Source: Nesterenkonia ebinurensis
GTDB lineage: Bacteria > Actinomycetota > Actinomycetes > Actinomycetales > Micrococcaceae
Direction of reading: 5' to 3'
DNA: 56,198 nucleotides
Assembly (NCBI RefSeq): GCF_008711175.1
Contig: NZ_VWNF01000006.1
Span: 1 to 56,198 of the forward strand
Below are positions 40,134 to 48,499 of the stretch, in pieces. The notes under the pieces were generated by a model. That model did not search any database. It saw nothing but the letters and a program-made list of their open reading frames with translations, and was not told the DNA's origin. The position numbers and the translations under genes are program-made. Positions within the stretch are counted from its first letter, which is position 1, and the number at the start of each line of letters is the position of its first letter.

Positions 40134-41352
40134 GTGTTCACGCATTACCGGTCCTTGTTCGCACGCCCGGGCACGGTGTCGATGACGCTCGCAGCGCTGT
40201 TGGCGCGGATGCCGCTGTCGATGGTGGCGGTGGGTCTGATCACGATGATCGCTCAAACCCATGCCAGCTACGCCCTCGCCGGCGCGGTGGCGGCAACCTA
40301 TGCGCTGACGGCGGCGCTGGCGACCCCGCAGGTCGGACGGCTGGTCGACCGGAATGGGCAGCGCCGGGTGGTGCCGGTGGCGGCGCTGGTGAGCGTGACG
40401 GCCCTCGCTGTGCTGGCCGGGATCTCGGCCACCGGTGGCCCCAAGGCGTTGCTGTTCGTCTTCGCCTTCGTCGCCGGGAGCACCCCCAGCGCCCCGGCGC
40501 TGGTGCGCTCGAGGTGGAGCCACCTGCTCGGCGACGGCGACCAGGTGCACACTGCCTACTCCTGGGAGACCGTGCTCGATGAGGTGTGTTTCATCCTGGG
40601 TCCTCCGGTGGCGATCGGGTTGAGCGTGGCGCTGTTCCCCCCAAGCTGGACCGCTGGCAGCCGCGGTGTTCATGCTCGTCGGCGCCCTGTGGCTGGCCGG
40701 TCAACGCGCCACCGAACCCCCAGCCGCCGGGTCGGGAACCACCGCGCGCACCGGAGAGCGGACGGGGGCGTTGCAGGTGGTCCGGCAACCGACCGTAGCC
40801 GCGGTCGTGGTGGTGATGATCGCCTTGGGCGTGATCATCGGCACCGTCGACGTCGTCTCTGTGGCTTTCGCCGAACAACAGGGCAGTCCCGCCCTGGCCA
40901 GCGTCGTGCTCTCGATCTACGCGCTGGGCTCATGCCTGTCGGGATTCGTCTTCGGCACCCGCACCCTCGCCTGGCCGCTGGGGCGGCTACTGCGCATCGG
41001 GCTGATCGCCACCGCACTGACGACCCTGCCACTGCTGGTGGTGACCTCAATCACCAGCCTGTCGGTCGCGGTGTTCATCGCCGGAGTGTTCTTCGCCCCC
41101 ACCATGATCCTGGCCGCCCAACTGATCGAGAAGAACACCCACACCGGCTCCCTGACCGAGGCGCTGACCTGGTCCACCGCCGGACTCGGACTCGGCACCG
41201 CGATCGGCCCGGCCACCGCCGGGCCCCTCATCGACACCCACGGCGCCTCCACCGGCTTCTGGGTCGCCGTAGCAGCCGGCGCGGTGCTACTCGTACTCGC
41301 AGCAGTCACGGGGCGAGCACTCACTGTCCAGACCGAGGAGGCCGCGCCATGA
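40134..41352 (+). pseudogene. MFS transporter, frameshifted at a C6 run
   Basis: Starts with GTG at 40134 after GGAGGAGG. The first half (LLARMPLSMVAVGLITMIAQTHASYALAGAV, then GRLVDRNGQRRVVPVAA) is an MFS N-domain. At a run of six C (about 40637-40642) the frame moves; the second half (PQAGPLAAAVFMLVGALWLAGQR to TVQTEEAAP) continues in the next frame. Removing one C restores one 12-segment protein of about 405 residues. Its TetR control region is intact, so loss may be recent or an error. Confidence 0.75.
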
Positions 41353-41642
41353 CATCACACCCGCGGGCGGGCCGTCGCAGGCGAGGAGTACCGCATCACC
41401 GCAGTCTGCCGCGTACCGGCGCCCGTGCGACGATCGTCGCGAGCGAGCAGTCACCAGGCGTCGTGCAATGGGCTGCAGCCACCATGACCGCGCTCGGGCT
41501 GATCGTCTGCGCTGTCGCCGTCACGACGCCCCGACGCCTCCCAGACAGTCGTAGGTCCGGCGGTCATGACGACCGTGGTGAAACTGAAGCGGGGTCCACG
41601 GCGCAGCTTGAACGGCAAGCCCAGTCACCGCCGGCCGAGTAG
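41349..41642 (+). pseudogene. possible MFS C-terminal scrap
   Basis: The ATG overlaps the MFS stop by four bases. The 97-residue frame has one clear hydrophobic segment (VQWAAATMTALGLIVCAVAVTTPRRLP), like the last segment of an MFS exporter, and an arginine-rich remainder. Confidence 0.35.
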
Positions 41643-42208
41643 CTCCCAACTGGTGGGCCAGTCGAGCCGAGGTGCTCGCTCAATTCCACCGCGAAACCAC
41701 CACCTACAAAGAACTGCAACACCACGCCGAAGTCGTGACGATCAACCACAACATCACCCAGGAGCAGGCACAAGAGTCCTTCACCGTCTTCCTGTTCACC
41801 GTGTGGGGCTGGATCGCCTCCGAGAAACTCTGCGCCGAACAACCTGGCCACCAGAGAATCTTCACCGCCATGCTCGACACACTCACCCGCGGACTCCCTA
41901 CGTCACCGAGTCACTGATAGTGCACAGACGACACACCGGCAAGTCCCTGAATACACGACTGTTCAACGGTGGACAGCAGTCGACACCACCTTTGAGGCGA
42001 TGCCGTGTGGCGTCACCGGTAGACACCAGGATGTGGTTGACTCCGAGCAGGGCGGCTCCGTTGTGTGCGCGTCCGAGACGCCACAGAGCGAGACTCTTAC
42101 AGATCACTAGGATGATCGCACCTGGTCCACCATCCGCGTCAGCACGCGGATAAGTCTCCGCGCGTTCTATAGGGTGATCTGGAGCCCGTCGACAGCACCC
42201 AGATCTCC
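41643..42208. other. decayed stretch with possible TetR C-terminal scrap
   Basis: A plus-strand frame at about 41660-41917 reads LAQFHRETTTYKELQHHAEVV and ends IFTAMLDTLTRGL, like the end of a TetR ligand domain. The remaining ~290 bases hold no gene I can support. Bases 42120-42175 resemble 34068-34130. Confidence 0.3.
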
Positions 42209-42409
42209 TCATCCGAGGAACTGAAAGACACCAACATGAAGAAGGATCTCCGATACCGCCACCGTTAGGGTGCACTCGTCGTGGACTATCCGTATCACCG
42301 TCGGAACATTCTCGGTATCAGCCCGGTGCCGCTGACCAGCAGTCCTCAATTCTTCATGATCGGCGGTGTACCACGCTCGGCCGGGCTCTATCGGCTCCGA
42401 ATCACTCAT
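42209..42409 (-). CDS. small hypothetical protein, third of a mini-operon
   Basis: A 66-residue frame starting at 42409 after GGGAGGGGGCC. It starts inside the end of the preceding tiny gene. MSDSEPIEPGRAWYTADHEE opens it. No family recognised; the spacing and ribosome site support translation. Confidence 0.35.
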   Translation of the reverse strand: MSDSEPIEPGRAWYTADHEELRTAGQRHRADTENVPTVIRIVHDECTLTVAVSEILLHVGVFQFLG

Positions 42410-42590
42410 CGTGGCCCCCTCCCCTGCCATGTCCCAAGTACTCGATCAACCAGATGGGACAGGACCGCCGGACCGTTGGTTTCCACCCCACCAGAGGTGA
42501 GTCGATCCGCCGGTAGTGATGAGCCAGCACCCGCCTATGCGCCTCGGTCAGGTTCTCCTCTCGTCGACACGGGCCCTCATAGAGTCTCAT
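42402..42590 (-). CDS. small hypothetical protein, second of a mini-operon
   Basis: A 62-residue basic protein (MRLYEGPCRREENLTEAHRR, then HHYRRIDSPLVGW) starting at 42590 after GAGGAGG and overlapping the upstream gene by 14 bases and the downstream gene by 8. No family recognised. Confidence 0.4.
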   Translation of the reverse strand: MRLYEGPCRREENLTEAHRRVLAHHYRRIDSPLVGWKPTVRRSCPIWLIEYLGHGRGGGHDE

Positions 42591-42927
42591 CGCCAACCTC
42601 CTCGGGCTCATCGTTGGCCAGCCGTTCAATAGAGCTCACCACCGAGTTGAGCCGAAAATGTTCAAAGAACACAGGGTCCTCAGGATCATCGAACCAGACC
42701 CACGGACGTTCCCCGACCTTTGGCAACCATTGCACCCGGTTGATCTTCAACGGCTGGCCATCAAAAGGCATCGCACCCGACTTCGACTCTTCAGACGGAA
42801 ACCTGGTGTATTCCCAAGCATCCAGATCCCAGATGTGCTGACTGCCCGCTGTGGTGACCAACCAGCTCCCAGAGTCTCCAGCGCTGAGCTCCTCGACGGT
42901 CTCACCAGTAGTGTTGAACTCAGACAC
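42577..42927 (-). CDS. small hypothetical protein, first of a mini-operon
   Basis: A 116-residue acidic protein. I choose the GTG at 42927 because AGGAG lies eight bases upstream. SGSWLVTTAGSQHIWDLDAWEYTRFP and PLKINRVQWLPKVGERPWVWFDDP suggest a compact beta-rich, Trp-rich fold. No family recognised. Overlapping starts couple it to two tiny genes downstream. Confidence 0.5.
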   Translation of the reverse strand: MSEFNTTGETVEELSAGDSGSWLVTTAGSQHIWDLDAWEYTRFPSEESKSGAMPFDGQPLKINRVQWLPKVGERPWVWFDDPEDPVFFEHFRLNSVVSSIERLANDEPEEVGDETL

Positions 42928-43171
42928 TGCGCCCACTCCTAGCGTTTTCGCTTCCTCCCGGCGCCAGCCGCTCCGTCTGGCCTCACCGAGCCGTGACCAC
43001 CACTGTTCCGGCCGCCGGAGGCGCCTCCGAGAAATGTGACGTGGGAGATCTTGGGAGAATGCCAGCAGAAGTGTGGGAAATTGCTTGGGAGGGCTCAGGT
43101 GAGGTCACCAAATGTGCTGGTCAGCGGCTCGCCGTCACTTCCGAGAACAACCCAGAGCGGCCAAGAGACTG

Positions 43172-44053
43172 CTACTGCCCGGACGCCGCCCGTCCGAATC
43201 TGGCAGTCTCCTGTTCGACTCGGCGGATCATCTCCTCATGAGCCTCGGTGAGGTGTTCGATCTCGTCGAGCATCTCGGAGAGTTCACTGAGATGCCGGCG
43301 GCGGTGCACGTTGACCTCGGAGCGGTAGATCCGCCGATGCTCTGGGGCACTTTGAGACTCTGTCAGCGCCTCAGCCTGACGGCGGGCGGTGATCGCTGAG
43401 ACAGTGCGGGCGCTCAGGGGATGGTGTTCTTCGACCCACCCGTGTTTGTCGACGCTCGGAACCAATGCCGGAGCCAGCCGCCACTCCCGTCCGGGGTCGG
43501 TCAGGCAGATGTGCCGGGCCGGACTGTGTTTAGCGCGGATCATCTCGGCACGGACGATGCCCCTCCCCCATTTCCGATAGGTACCCAGGGTGGACAGCCA
43601 GCCGATCACCGCGCACCCGGGACAGGACAACGGAGCCTGAGCCATTGGCACCTCAGCGCCACGCAGGATCAATCGCTTGTCGGTGATGACGTCCTGATGC
43701 GTCATCAGGCGCAGCTCGTCCCGAGTCATGCCCACTGCAGCGGCGACCAGCACGAAGGCGTCGCGGCCTCCACGCAAGCCCGATACCCACCCGGATCGAG
43801 GCGTAGTCGCCAATGACTGGGTCAACGACCCCCACTGCTGACCCTGTCGCCAAGCCGGCTGTGATCCGATCAATTCAATGCGTTCTGCTCGTCGCCGTTG
43901 GTGTCCGAGTCGGGCGAAGATGGCGCGCGACCTACTCACCTGGGTGGCGGCTGCGACCGGCACATCGTCGAAGAACTCCTGATGGAGGGTGTCGACCTCG
44001 CGTCCAGTGGCGATGCACCAGTCGCGGTAGATCTGCCAGTGATCAGAGGCCAA
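43172..44053 (-). CDS. degenerate tyrosine recombinase paralogue
   Basis: A 293-residue protein starting with TTG at 44053, overlapping the end of the active recombinase by 11 bases. RGGRDAFVLVAAAVGMTRDELRLMTHQDV resembles the first catalytic-box region, and SCPGCAVIGWL matches CPPCAYLRWM of the neighbour. No HxxR, second His or catalytic Tyr is visible, so it is probably a partner and not an enzyme. The C-terminal third is helical and acidic (LSELSEMLDEIEHLTEAHEEMIRRVE), perhaps a coiled coil. Confidence 0.55.
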   Translation of the reverse strand: MASDHWQIYRDWCIATGREVDTLHQEFFDDVPVAAATQVSRSRAIFARLGHQRRRAERIELIGSQPAWRQGQQWGSLTQSLATTPRSGWVSGLRGGRDAFVLVAAAVGMTRDELRLMTHQDVITDKRLILRGAEVPMAQAPLSCPGCAVIGWLSTLGTYRKWGRGIVRAEMIRAKHSPARHICLTDPGREWRLAPALVPSVDKHGWVEEHHPLSARTVSAITARRQAEALTESQSAPEHRRIYRSEVNVHRRRHLSELSEMLDEIEHLTEAHEEMIRRVEQETARFGRAASGQ

Positions 44054-45155
44054 GATCTGCGGCCGCGTTGTCGATCAACGGGGAATGCTCACGGTCGTAG
44101 CGGTCGACCAGGGCATCCGAAGAGTGTCGGGTCTGCCGTCGGACTGCCCGGTGGTCGGCACCGTTGCGACGGGCCTGGGTGACGAACCCCGCTCGAAGTG
44201 AGTGGAAGCCAATCGGTCCGATGAGTCCAGTTTCGGCTGCGCGGCGCTGGACCATACGGTGCAGTCCGTCTCCACTGATCGGTCCGGCCATGTTCCCTCC
44301 TCTGCGGATGATGCGCAGCACCGGTGCCTGAGCGTTGTCGTGCCGTGCGGCGGTATCGCAGATGTGCTTCTGGCGCTGATCGAACGCCGGGGTCTCGAAG
44401 ACTGCGGCCATCGCCTCGGCACGGGAACTCAGAGCTGCGCGGCTGGCGCTCATCCAGCGTAGGTAGGCACACGGCGGGCAAGTCTGGGGGTTTTCCCCGC
44501 GCGGCATGACCACCCTCGCTCCATATCCGGCTTGACCCCCCTTGGACTGCGGGATGGTGACCAGCAGTCCGACCTCCGGGTCGTGGCGGACATGGCCCTG
44601 CAGCATCGCGGCCATTTCAGATCGTCGCATCGCGGAGGCGAAGCCGCCCAGCAGCACGAAGGTGTCTCGCAGTCCGGCCAGGCCAGCGGGCCAGCTGGAG
44701 GAGTCGATGTCGCTGATGATCGAGCGGATGTCAGCAAGCAGCAGAGGGCGCATCTGCCGGGTCTGTGAGCCCAGGGCTCGGCGTATGCCGCGCATGACGT
44801 TCTCGACAGCCGGGTGTTTGGTCGGCGGCGAATGACCGGCGGCGGTGTGGGCGTATCCGATGGCGACCAGATGGCGCTCGATCGTTGCCGGTCGATATCC
44901 GGAGTCCTCGCCCCCGAGGGCCATCGAGGCGGCGTAGGATCGGACGGTCTCGACGGCGGCAGGCATCGGCTCGACTCCCGCGGAGGAGCACCAGGCGGTG
45001 AACCTCCGCCAATCAGAGGCGTAGAGCCGCCGGGTCTGTTCGGACAGGGAGTTCGCTGCTGCCAGCTGGGCCGCCTCGGCCAGCATCGCCATCGCGTGCT
45101 GGGAGTTCAGGCGGTCCAAGCCCGCTGCGGCAGGCTCCAGTGTGCCGGTGGTCAT
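44043..45155 (-). CDS. tyrosine recombinase (integrase)
   Basis: A 370-residue protein with the full catalytic set: Arg177/178 in ASAMRRSEM, Lys205 in SKGG, His318 and Arg321 in FHSLRAGF, His344 in TRHSS and Tyr353 in DRYDRE. The N-terminal core-binding domain (LSEQTRRLYASDWRRFTAWC) is present. A CPPC pair (226-229) is a feature shared with the downstream paralogue. It probably mobilises the island. Start at 45155 after GGAG. Confidence 0.85.
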   Translation of the reverse strand: MTTGTLEPAAAGLDRLNSQHAMAMLAEAAQLAAANSLSEQTRRLYASDWRRFTAWCSSAGVEPMPAAVETVRSYAASMALGGEDSGYRPATIERHLVAIGYAHTAAGHSPPTKHPAVENVMRGIRRALGSQTRQMRPLLLADIRSIISDIDSSSWPAGLAGLRDTFVLLGGFASAMRRSEMAAMLQGHVRHDPEVGLLVTIPQSKGGQAGYGARVVMPRGENPQTCPPCAYLRWMSASRAALSSRAEAMAAVFETPAFDQRQKHICDTAARHDNAQAPVLRIIRRGGNMAGPISGDGLHRMVQRRAAETGLIGPIGFHSLRAGFVTQARRNGADHRAVRRQTRHSSDALVDRYDREHSPLIDNAAADLGL

Positions 45156-45232
45156 GACTCCACGGTAAAGGGCTCTGCTGTGAAGCGCTCAGATCTGCGG
45201 CTGGCTGAGCTCGCCGCGCATCACCTTCAGCA

Positions 45233-45769
45233 TCAGGTCCTCGGTGACCACCGGGACCGGGACCAGCCAGCCAGCCAGCCATAGCCGCGCAGGTACTCTT
45301 CGTCGATCCCGACAGCGCGCATCTGAGGGCTGGGAAGCATGTGGCCATCTGAGCCGTAGACCTTCGACCCATCGGTCCATCGCATCACCTGGTGACCGGC
45401 CATCTGGTTCTTCTCAGTGCGTTCGACGCCTCGGGCGAGGACCTCGACGATCTCTGCGGAGGCACAGGCGTAGGACAGTCCCTCGTCGAAGTCCTCATCA
45501 GCGACGATCTCCCCGATCGGGGTCACTCGGTAGAGGTCTCCGTGACCGGCTGCGGCGGCGAAGAACTCGGCGAAGTCCGCGTCGGGGGTGATGAAGACCG
45601 CCGGAGTCTCTGGATGCATCCCCAGGGTCTGAGCGCCAGCGGACTCGGTCGGGTCCTGCCAGTGCTTCTTGTCCAGGATCGCACCGACCTCCAGTCCCGG
45701 GACTCCACCGTGGAAGAACGTCTGTGTCTTCACCCGCTCCGCCTCGGTTTGGTCGTGCTGCTCTTTCAT
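45233..45769 (-). CDS. Arr-like ADP-ribosyltransferase-fold protein 1, C-terminus shifted
   Basis: The start at 45769 (MKEQHDQTEAERVK) follows GGAAGG. FFHGGVPGLEVGAIL, AVFITPDADFAEFF, LYRVTPIGEI and DEDFDEGLSYACASAEIVEV follow the layout of rifampin ADP-ribosyltransferase (H-G-x-x-x-x-L-x-x-G, V-F-x-T, Y-x-V-x-P-x-G, D-x-D/N), although overall length and C-terminus differ. A paralogue is at 46491. A (CCAG)4 tract at 45263-45278 shifts the frame near the end; with two units the product would run to 45189 and match its paralogue (MRGELSQPQI). Confidence 0.5.
   Translation of the reverse strand: MKEQHDQTEAERVKTQTFFHGGVPGLEVGAILDKKHWQDPTESAGAQTLGMHPETPAVFITPDADFAEFFAAAAGHGDLYRVTPIGEIVADEDFDEGLSYACASAEIVEVLARGVERTEKNQMAGHQVMRWTDGSKVYGSDGHMLPSPQMRAVGIDEEYLRGYGWLAGWSRSRWSPRT
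45263..45278. repeat. CCAG tetranucleotide repeat, four units
   Basis: Four tandem CCAG units lie inside the Arr-like gene. Unit number sets the reading frame of the last ~25 residues, since each unit changes length by four bases. Confidence 0.8.
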
Positions 45770-45885
45770 CCGAAACCCTTCCATGGCTCACACTGTGTTT
45801 TGGCCGTCACTCTGCTGATCAGCCTCTCGTCAGATGAGATTACCGCCGCAGGTCAAACGGGGCTCCGACATCCGACTGACACATC

Positions 45886-46491
45886 TCAACGCGGTGCAAC
45901 AGGCAGTTGGCCTGTGATCAACCGCTGAGTGAGATCCGCATCGACTATCTCAAGCGGGGGCAGGAACCCATACCCTCGCAGATGCTCGCGAGTGATTCCC
46001 ATGGACTGCATCTCGGGGCTGGGCAGCATGTGTCCTTCGTCGTCATAGACACGGCCTCCACGGGCCCAGGTTATCGCCCTATGGCCTGCCATCTGGTTCT
46101 CACGGGTCTTCGCCACTCCGCGCTGGACGACATCGATGATCTCGGCGGAATCACAGGAATAGGACAGACCCCTCTGGAAGTCGGGGTCCTCCCGAAGATC
46201 ACCAAGTGGCACAACTTTGTAGAGGTCACCCAGCCCGGCCTCAGCGCTGAAAGACTCGGCGAACTGCTGGTCAGGAGTGATGAACACCGCCGGCTCTCCG
46301 GAGGGCATTCTCAGTTTCCGCCCCGCGGCGGTGGCATGTGGGTCCTGCCAATGCTTCTTGTCCAGCACATCGCCTACGCTGAGTCCGGCAGCACCGCCAT
46401 GCCAGAACTCCTGCGACTTCAAGCGTTCCTGCTCGGCGCGCTCCTGCTGACGCTCCTTCTTCCTTCTCGAACCCTTTCCCACGGATAGCAC
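45886..46491 (-). CDS. Arr-like ADP-ribosyltransferase-fold protein 2
   Basis: A 201-residue paralogue of the gene at 45769. The first 30 residues are basic (GSRRKKERQQERAEQERLK). Then EFWHGGAAGLSVGDVLDKKHW, AVFITPDQQFAESF, LYKVVPLGDL and SYSCDSAEIIDV repeat the Arr-like pattern. The end (RGYGFLPPLEIVDADLTQRLI) is intact and serves as reference for the shifted paralogue. GTG start at 46491 after GAGAGGCG. The target is unknown; it could be a toxin, a modifying enzyme or a defence effector. Confidence 0.5.
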   Translation of the reverse strand: MLSVGKGSRRKKERQQERAEQERLKSQEFWHGGAAGLSVGDVLDKKHWQDPHATAAGRKLRMPSGEPAVFITPDQQFAESFSAEAGLGDLYKVVPLGDLREDPDFQRGLSYSCDSAEIIDVVQRGVAKTRENQMAGHRAITWARGGRVYDDEGHMLPSPEMQSMGITREHLRGYGFLPPLEIVDADLTQRLITGQLPVAPR

Positions 46492-46845
46492 CGCCTCTCT
46501 GTCGCGTCCCAGGTGACCAGCCTATCGCCGCCCGGATGTGGGGGTAGGTCAGATAAGGCCCATTATCGGGGGTTTCGATGCGCAGGGGCTGAAGTGAGCT
46601 CTCCAGACGCTGTGGCAGCGGGCGGAGGTCGTCTCGACGTCCCACGTATCGCAGACTCGCGGTAAGTTCCGTGACCGCGTTCAGGTGAGTCCGCCGCCGT
46701 AGAGAAACCCGAATGCCGGAGCTCGTCGCGGTCACGGGGCGACGACATGCGCGGCCGACACGGATCCCACATCTGCCAACAGATGCCGGACACTGTGGGA
46801 GTGTCAGATCAAACGAAGCCACCGGATGAGAACGAAGGACAAACC
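46492..46845. other. intergenic stretch at the island edge
   Basis: About 350 bases with no gene I can support. A perfect dyad GACACT-GTGGG-AGTGTC sits at about 46787-46803, preceded by CCG, so it contains another CCGGACAC octamer, here without a following ATG at the usual spacing. Confidence 0.4.
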
Positions 46846-47040
46846 ATGAACGTCAAGAAGGCTCTGAGCACCCCGAAGTTCTGGATCATCGCCGTTTCGC
46901 TGACACTGCTGGTGTTCGCTACGACCGCTGCCGAGCCATTCAGCCTGTTCGCTTGGATCTCCTGGACCGCCCTCCTGGCCGCCATCGCCGCAGTCGCCTA
47001 TGACTCTGCGGTCCCGGCCCCAGCCTCAGCATCCCGCTGA
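46846..47040 (+). CDS. small membrane protein
   Basis: A 64-residue protein with two hydrophobic segments (FWIIAVSLTLLVFATTA and FAWISWTALLAAIAAVAY). The ATG at 46846 follows GAAGGAC. No family recognised. A strong hairpin follows its stop. Confidence 0.6.
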   Translation: MNVKKALSTPKFWIIAVSLTLLVFATTAAEPFSLFAWISWTALLAAIAAVAYDSAVPAPASASR

Positions 47041-47069
47041 CAGCCCACAGGGTTCCCGCTGAACCGACT

Positions 47070-47112
47070 CGGCCGCCTCACCGCTGTGATTGAACAGTCG
47101 GTGAGGCGGCCG
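47070..47112 (+). terminator. strong hairpin CGGCCGCCTCACCG / CGGTGAGGCGGCCG
   Basis: A perfect 14-bp stem with a 15-base loop, 30 bases after the small membrane protein gene. No T-run follows, as is common in high-GC actinobacteria. It may serve both strands. Confidence 0.65.
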
Positions 47113-47500
47113 GTTCGGTCTGAGGCCTATCGCCCCTCGTGGTCAGTCCTGACGGGAACGGATCCTGGCGAGCCCGTCGGGGCTTTGAGGTTGCGCAGTC
47201 TCTCGCTGCCGACGGATTCGCTTCCGACTCGGCAGGGGGTTCAGGCATCAGGTCCTCATCGATGACATCGACATCCACGACATCATCGTCGGTCGACGAC
47301 TGAGACGGCTGCGCCGCGATCTGCTGAAGCCTGAGGCGTGTCCATGATGACGCCCGTCCGCTCCCTCGCCTCGAAGCTGCACCTCGGCCACACGTCGTAC
47401 ATCCGAGAGGATCCACTCCTGCTGTGGGCTGGAGATACATGCGCCGGCGAGAGTGGCTAGGGTGTCGGACGTGGTCAGGCAACGTCGGCAGCAGAGGTGA
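47078..47500 (-). pseudogene. unidentified decayed gene
   Basis: One minus-strand frame reads TLATLAGACISSPQQEWILSD, then VRRVAEVQLRGEG. A second frame continues LRLQQIAAQPSQSSTDDDVVDVDVIDEDLMPEPP, an acidic linker-like tail. A frameshift joins two coding-like pieces. No family recognised. The rest of 47500-47785 shows nothing I can support. Confidence 0.3.
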
Positions 47501-47785
47501 ACCTGGCTTCACCGGAAGCAGCCCAAACCAGGGTGTCCCACTTTTGTCACACTTTTCGGCGTGATCCAGCGGGATTTGGAGGGCATTGTAGGGAATACCT
47601 AGACTGGCGCAGAAGAGCGATCTGGCGGGCCAAGACGCCTCGTTTCGGGCTTCTTGGGAGAACTTCATATAGCAGAGGCCCTCCTCACTGTTTCTGCACG
47701 CGTCTCCCGTTAAACACACTCAACGTGATTACTCTCACCTACGTTTTCAACCTCTGCGAAACATCGCCGCACTACGCTGTTGCGC

Positions 47786-48499
47786 ATGTCCACACCAGAC
47801 TCCCCGTCCGAAGCAGCATCACCCCGCAGCTCGGACACCTCTCATGAAAATGACGGCGCTACCGCACCGTCCCACCATTCCAATAATGTCCAGCCTCTGG
47901 CCGGGCAGGTGATTCCACACTCGGCCGCAGAGGATGTCCTGGGCATTCTTATCGGCACCTTTATGGCCGCCCTGGGCCTGTACCTGCTGGAGCAGGCCGA
48001 GGCGGTCAGCGGCGGGACCGCGGGACTGGCTCTGCTGCTGACCTTCGGCACTCCGCTGAGTTTGGCCTGGCTGTTCTTCCTGGTCAATATCCCGTTCTTC
48101 GCCCTGGCGGTATGGCGCAAGGGCTGGAAGTTCACCCTGCGCACGGTGCTGGCAGTAGGCATCGTCTCGGTATTCACCGCGATCTGTGAACAGTTCTTCC
48201 CGGTCCCGGAGATGAACCAGATCTTCGGCGTGGTCGCCGGCAATGTGCTGGTCGGCGTGGCACTGCTGGCAGTGTTCCGGCACGGCAGCACGCTGGGCGG
48301 GTTCAACATTGTGGCGGTGATTGCCCAGGAGCAGTTCAACCTTCGGGCCGGCTATGTGCAGATGGCCCTGGATATCAGCGTCATTCTGCTGGCCTTCACC
48401 GTGATCGCCCCGCAGAACGTGCTGCTCTCGGCCGGTGGTGCGGTGATTATGAATATCATCTTGGCCTTCAACCACCGTCCCGGCCGTTACCGTGCTTAG
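47786..48499 (+). CDS. YitT-family membrane protein
   Basis: A 237-residue protein with a polar N-terminus of about 45 residues and then five or six hydrophobic segments: AAEDVLGILIGTFMAALGLYLLEQA, GGTAGLALLLTFGTPLSLAWLFFLVNIPFFALAVW, and further ones to about 225. The GGTAGLALLL and N-x-P-x-F-x-L patterns are typical of YitT/YqfU membrane proteins (function unknown). Its stop overlaps the stop of the convergent oxidase gene. The codon pattern matches the core region to the right. Confidence 0.75.
   Translation: MSTPDSPSEAASPRSSDTSHENDGATAPSHHSNNVQPLAGQVIPHSAAEDVLGILIGTFMAALGLYLLEQAEAVSGGTAGLALLLTFGTPLSLAWLFFLVNIPFFALAVWRKGWKFTLRTVLAVGIVSVFTAICEQFFPVPEMNQIFGVVAGNVLVGVALLAVFRHGSTLGGFNIVAVIAQEQFNLRAGYVQMALDISVILLAFTVIAPQNVLLSAGGAVIMNIILAFNHRPGRYRA

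Noticed and set aside
46271-46822. Minus-strand frame of 183 codons upstream of the Arr-like gene
   Set aside because: It overlaps the Arr-like gene in another frame, and its upstream half has no ribosome site or recognisable motif.
46500-47785. tRNA gene or tRNA-derived attachment site for the 45 kb integrase
   Set aside because: I found no cloverleaf-like arms or CCA end near the integrase or at the hairpin; the 14-bp stem at 47070 is too regular and lacks other tRNA arms.
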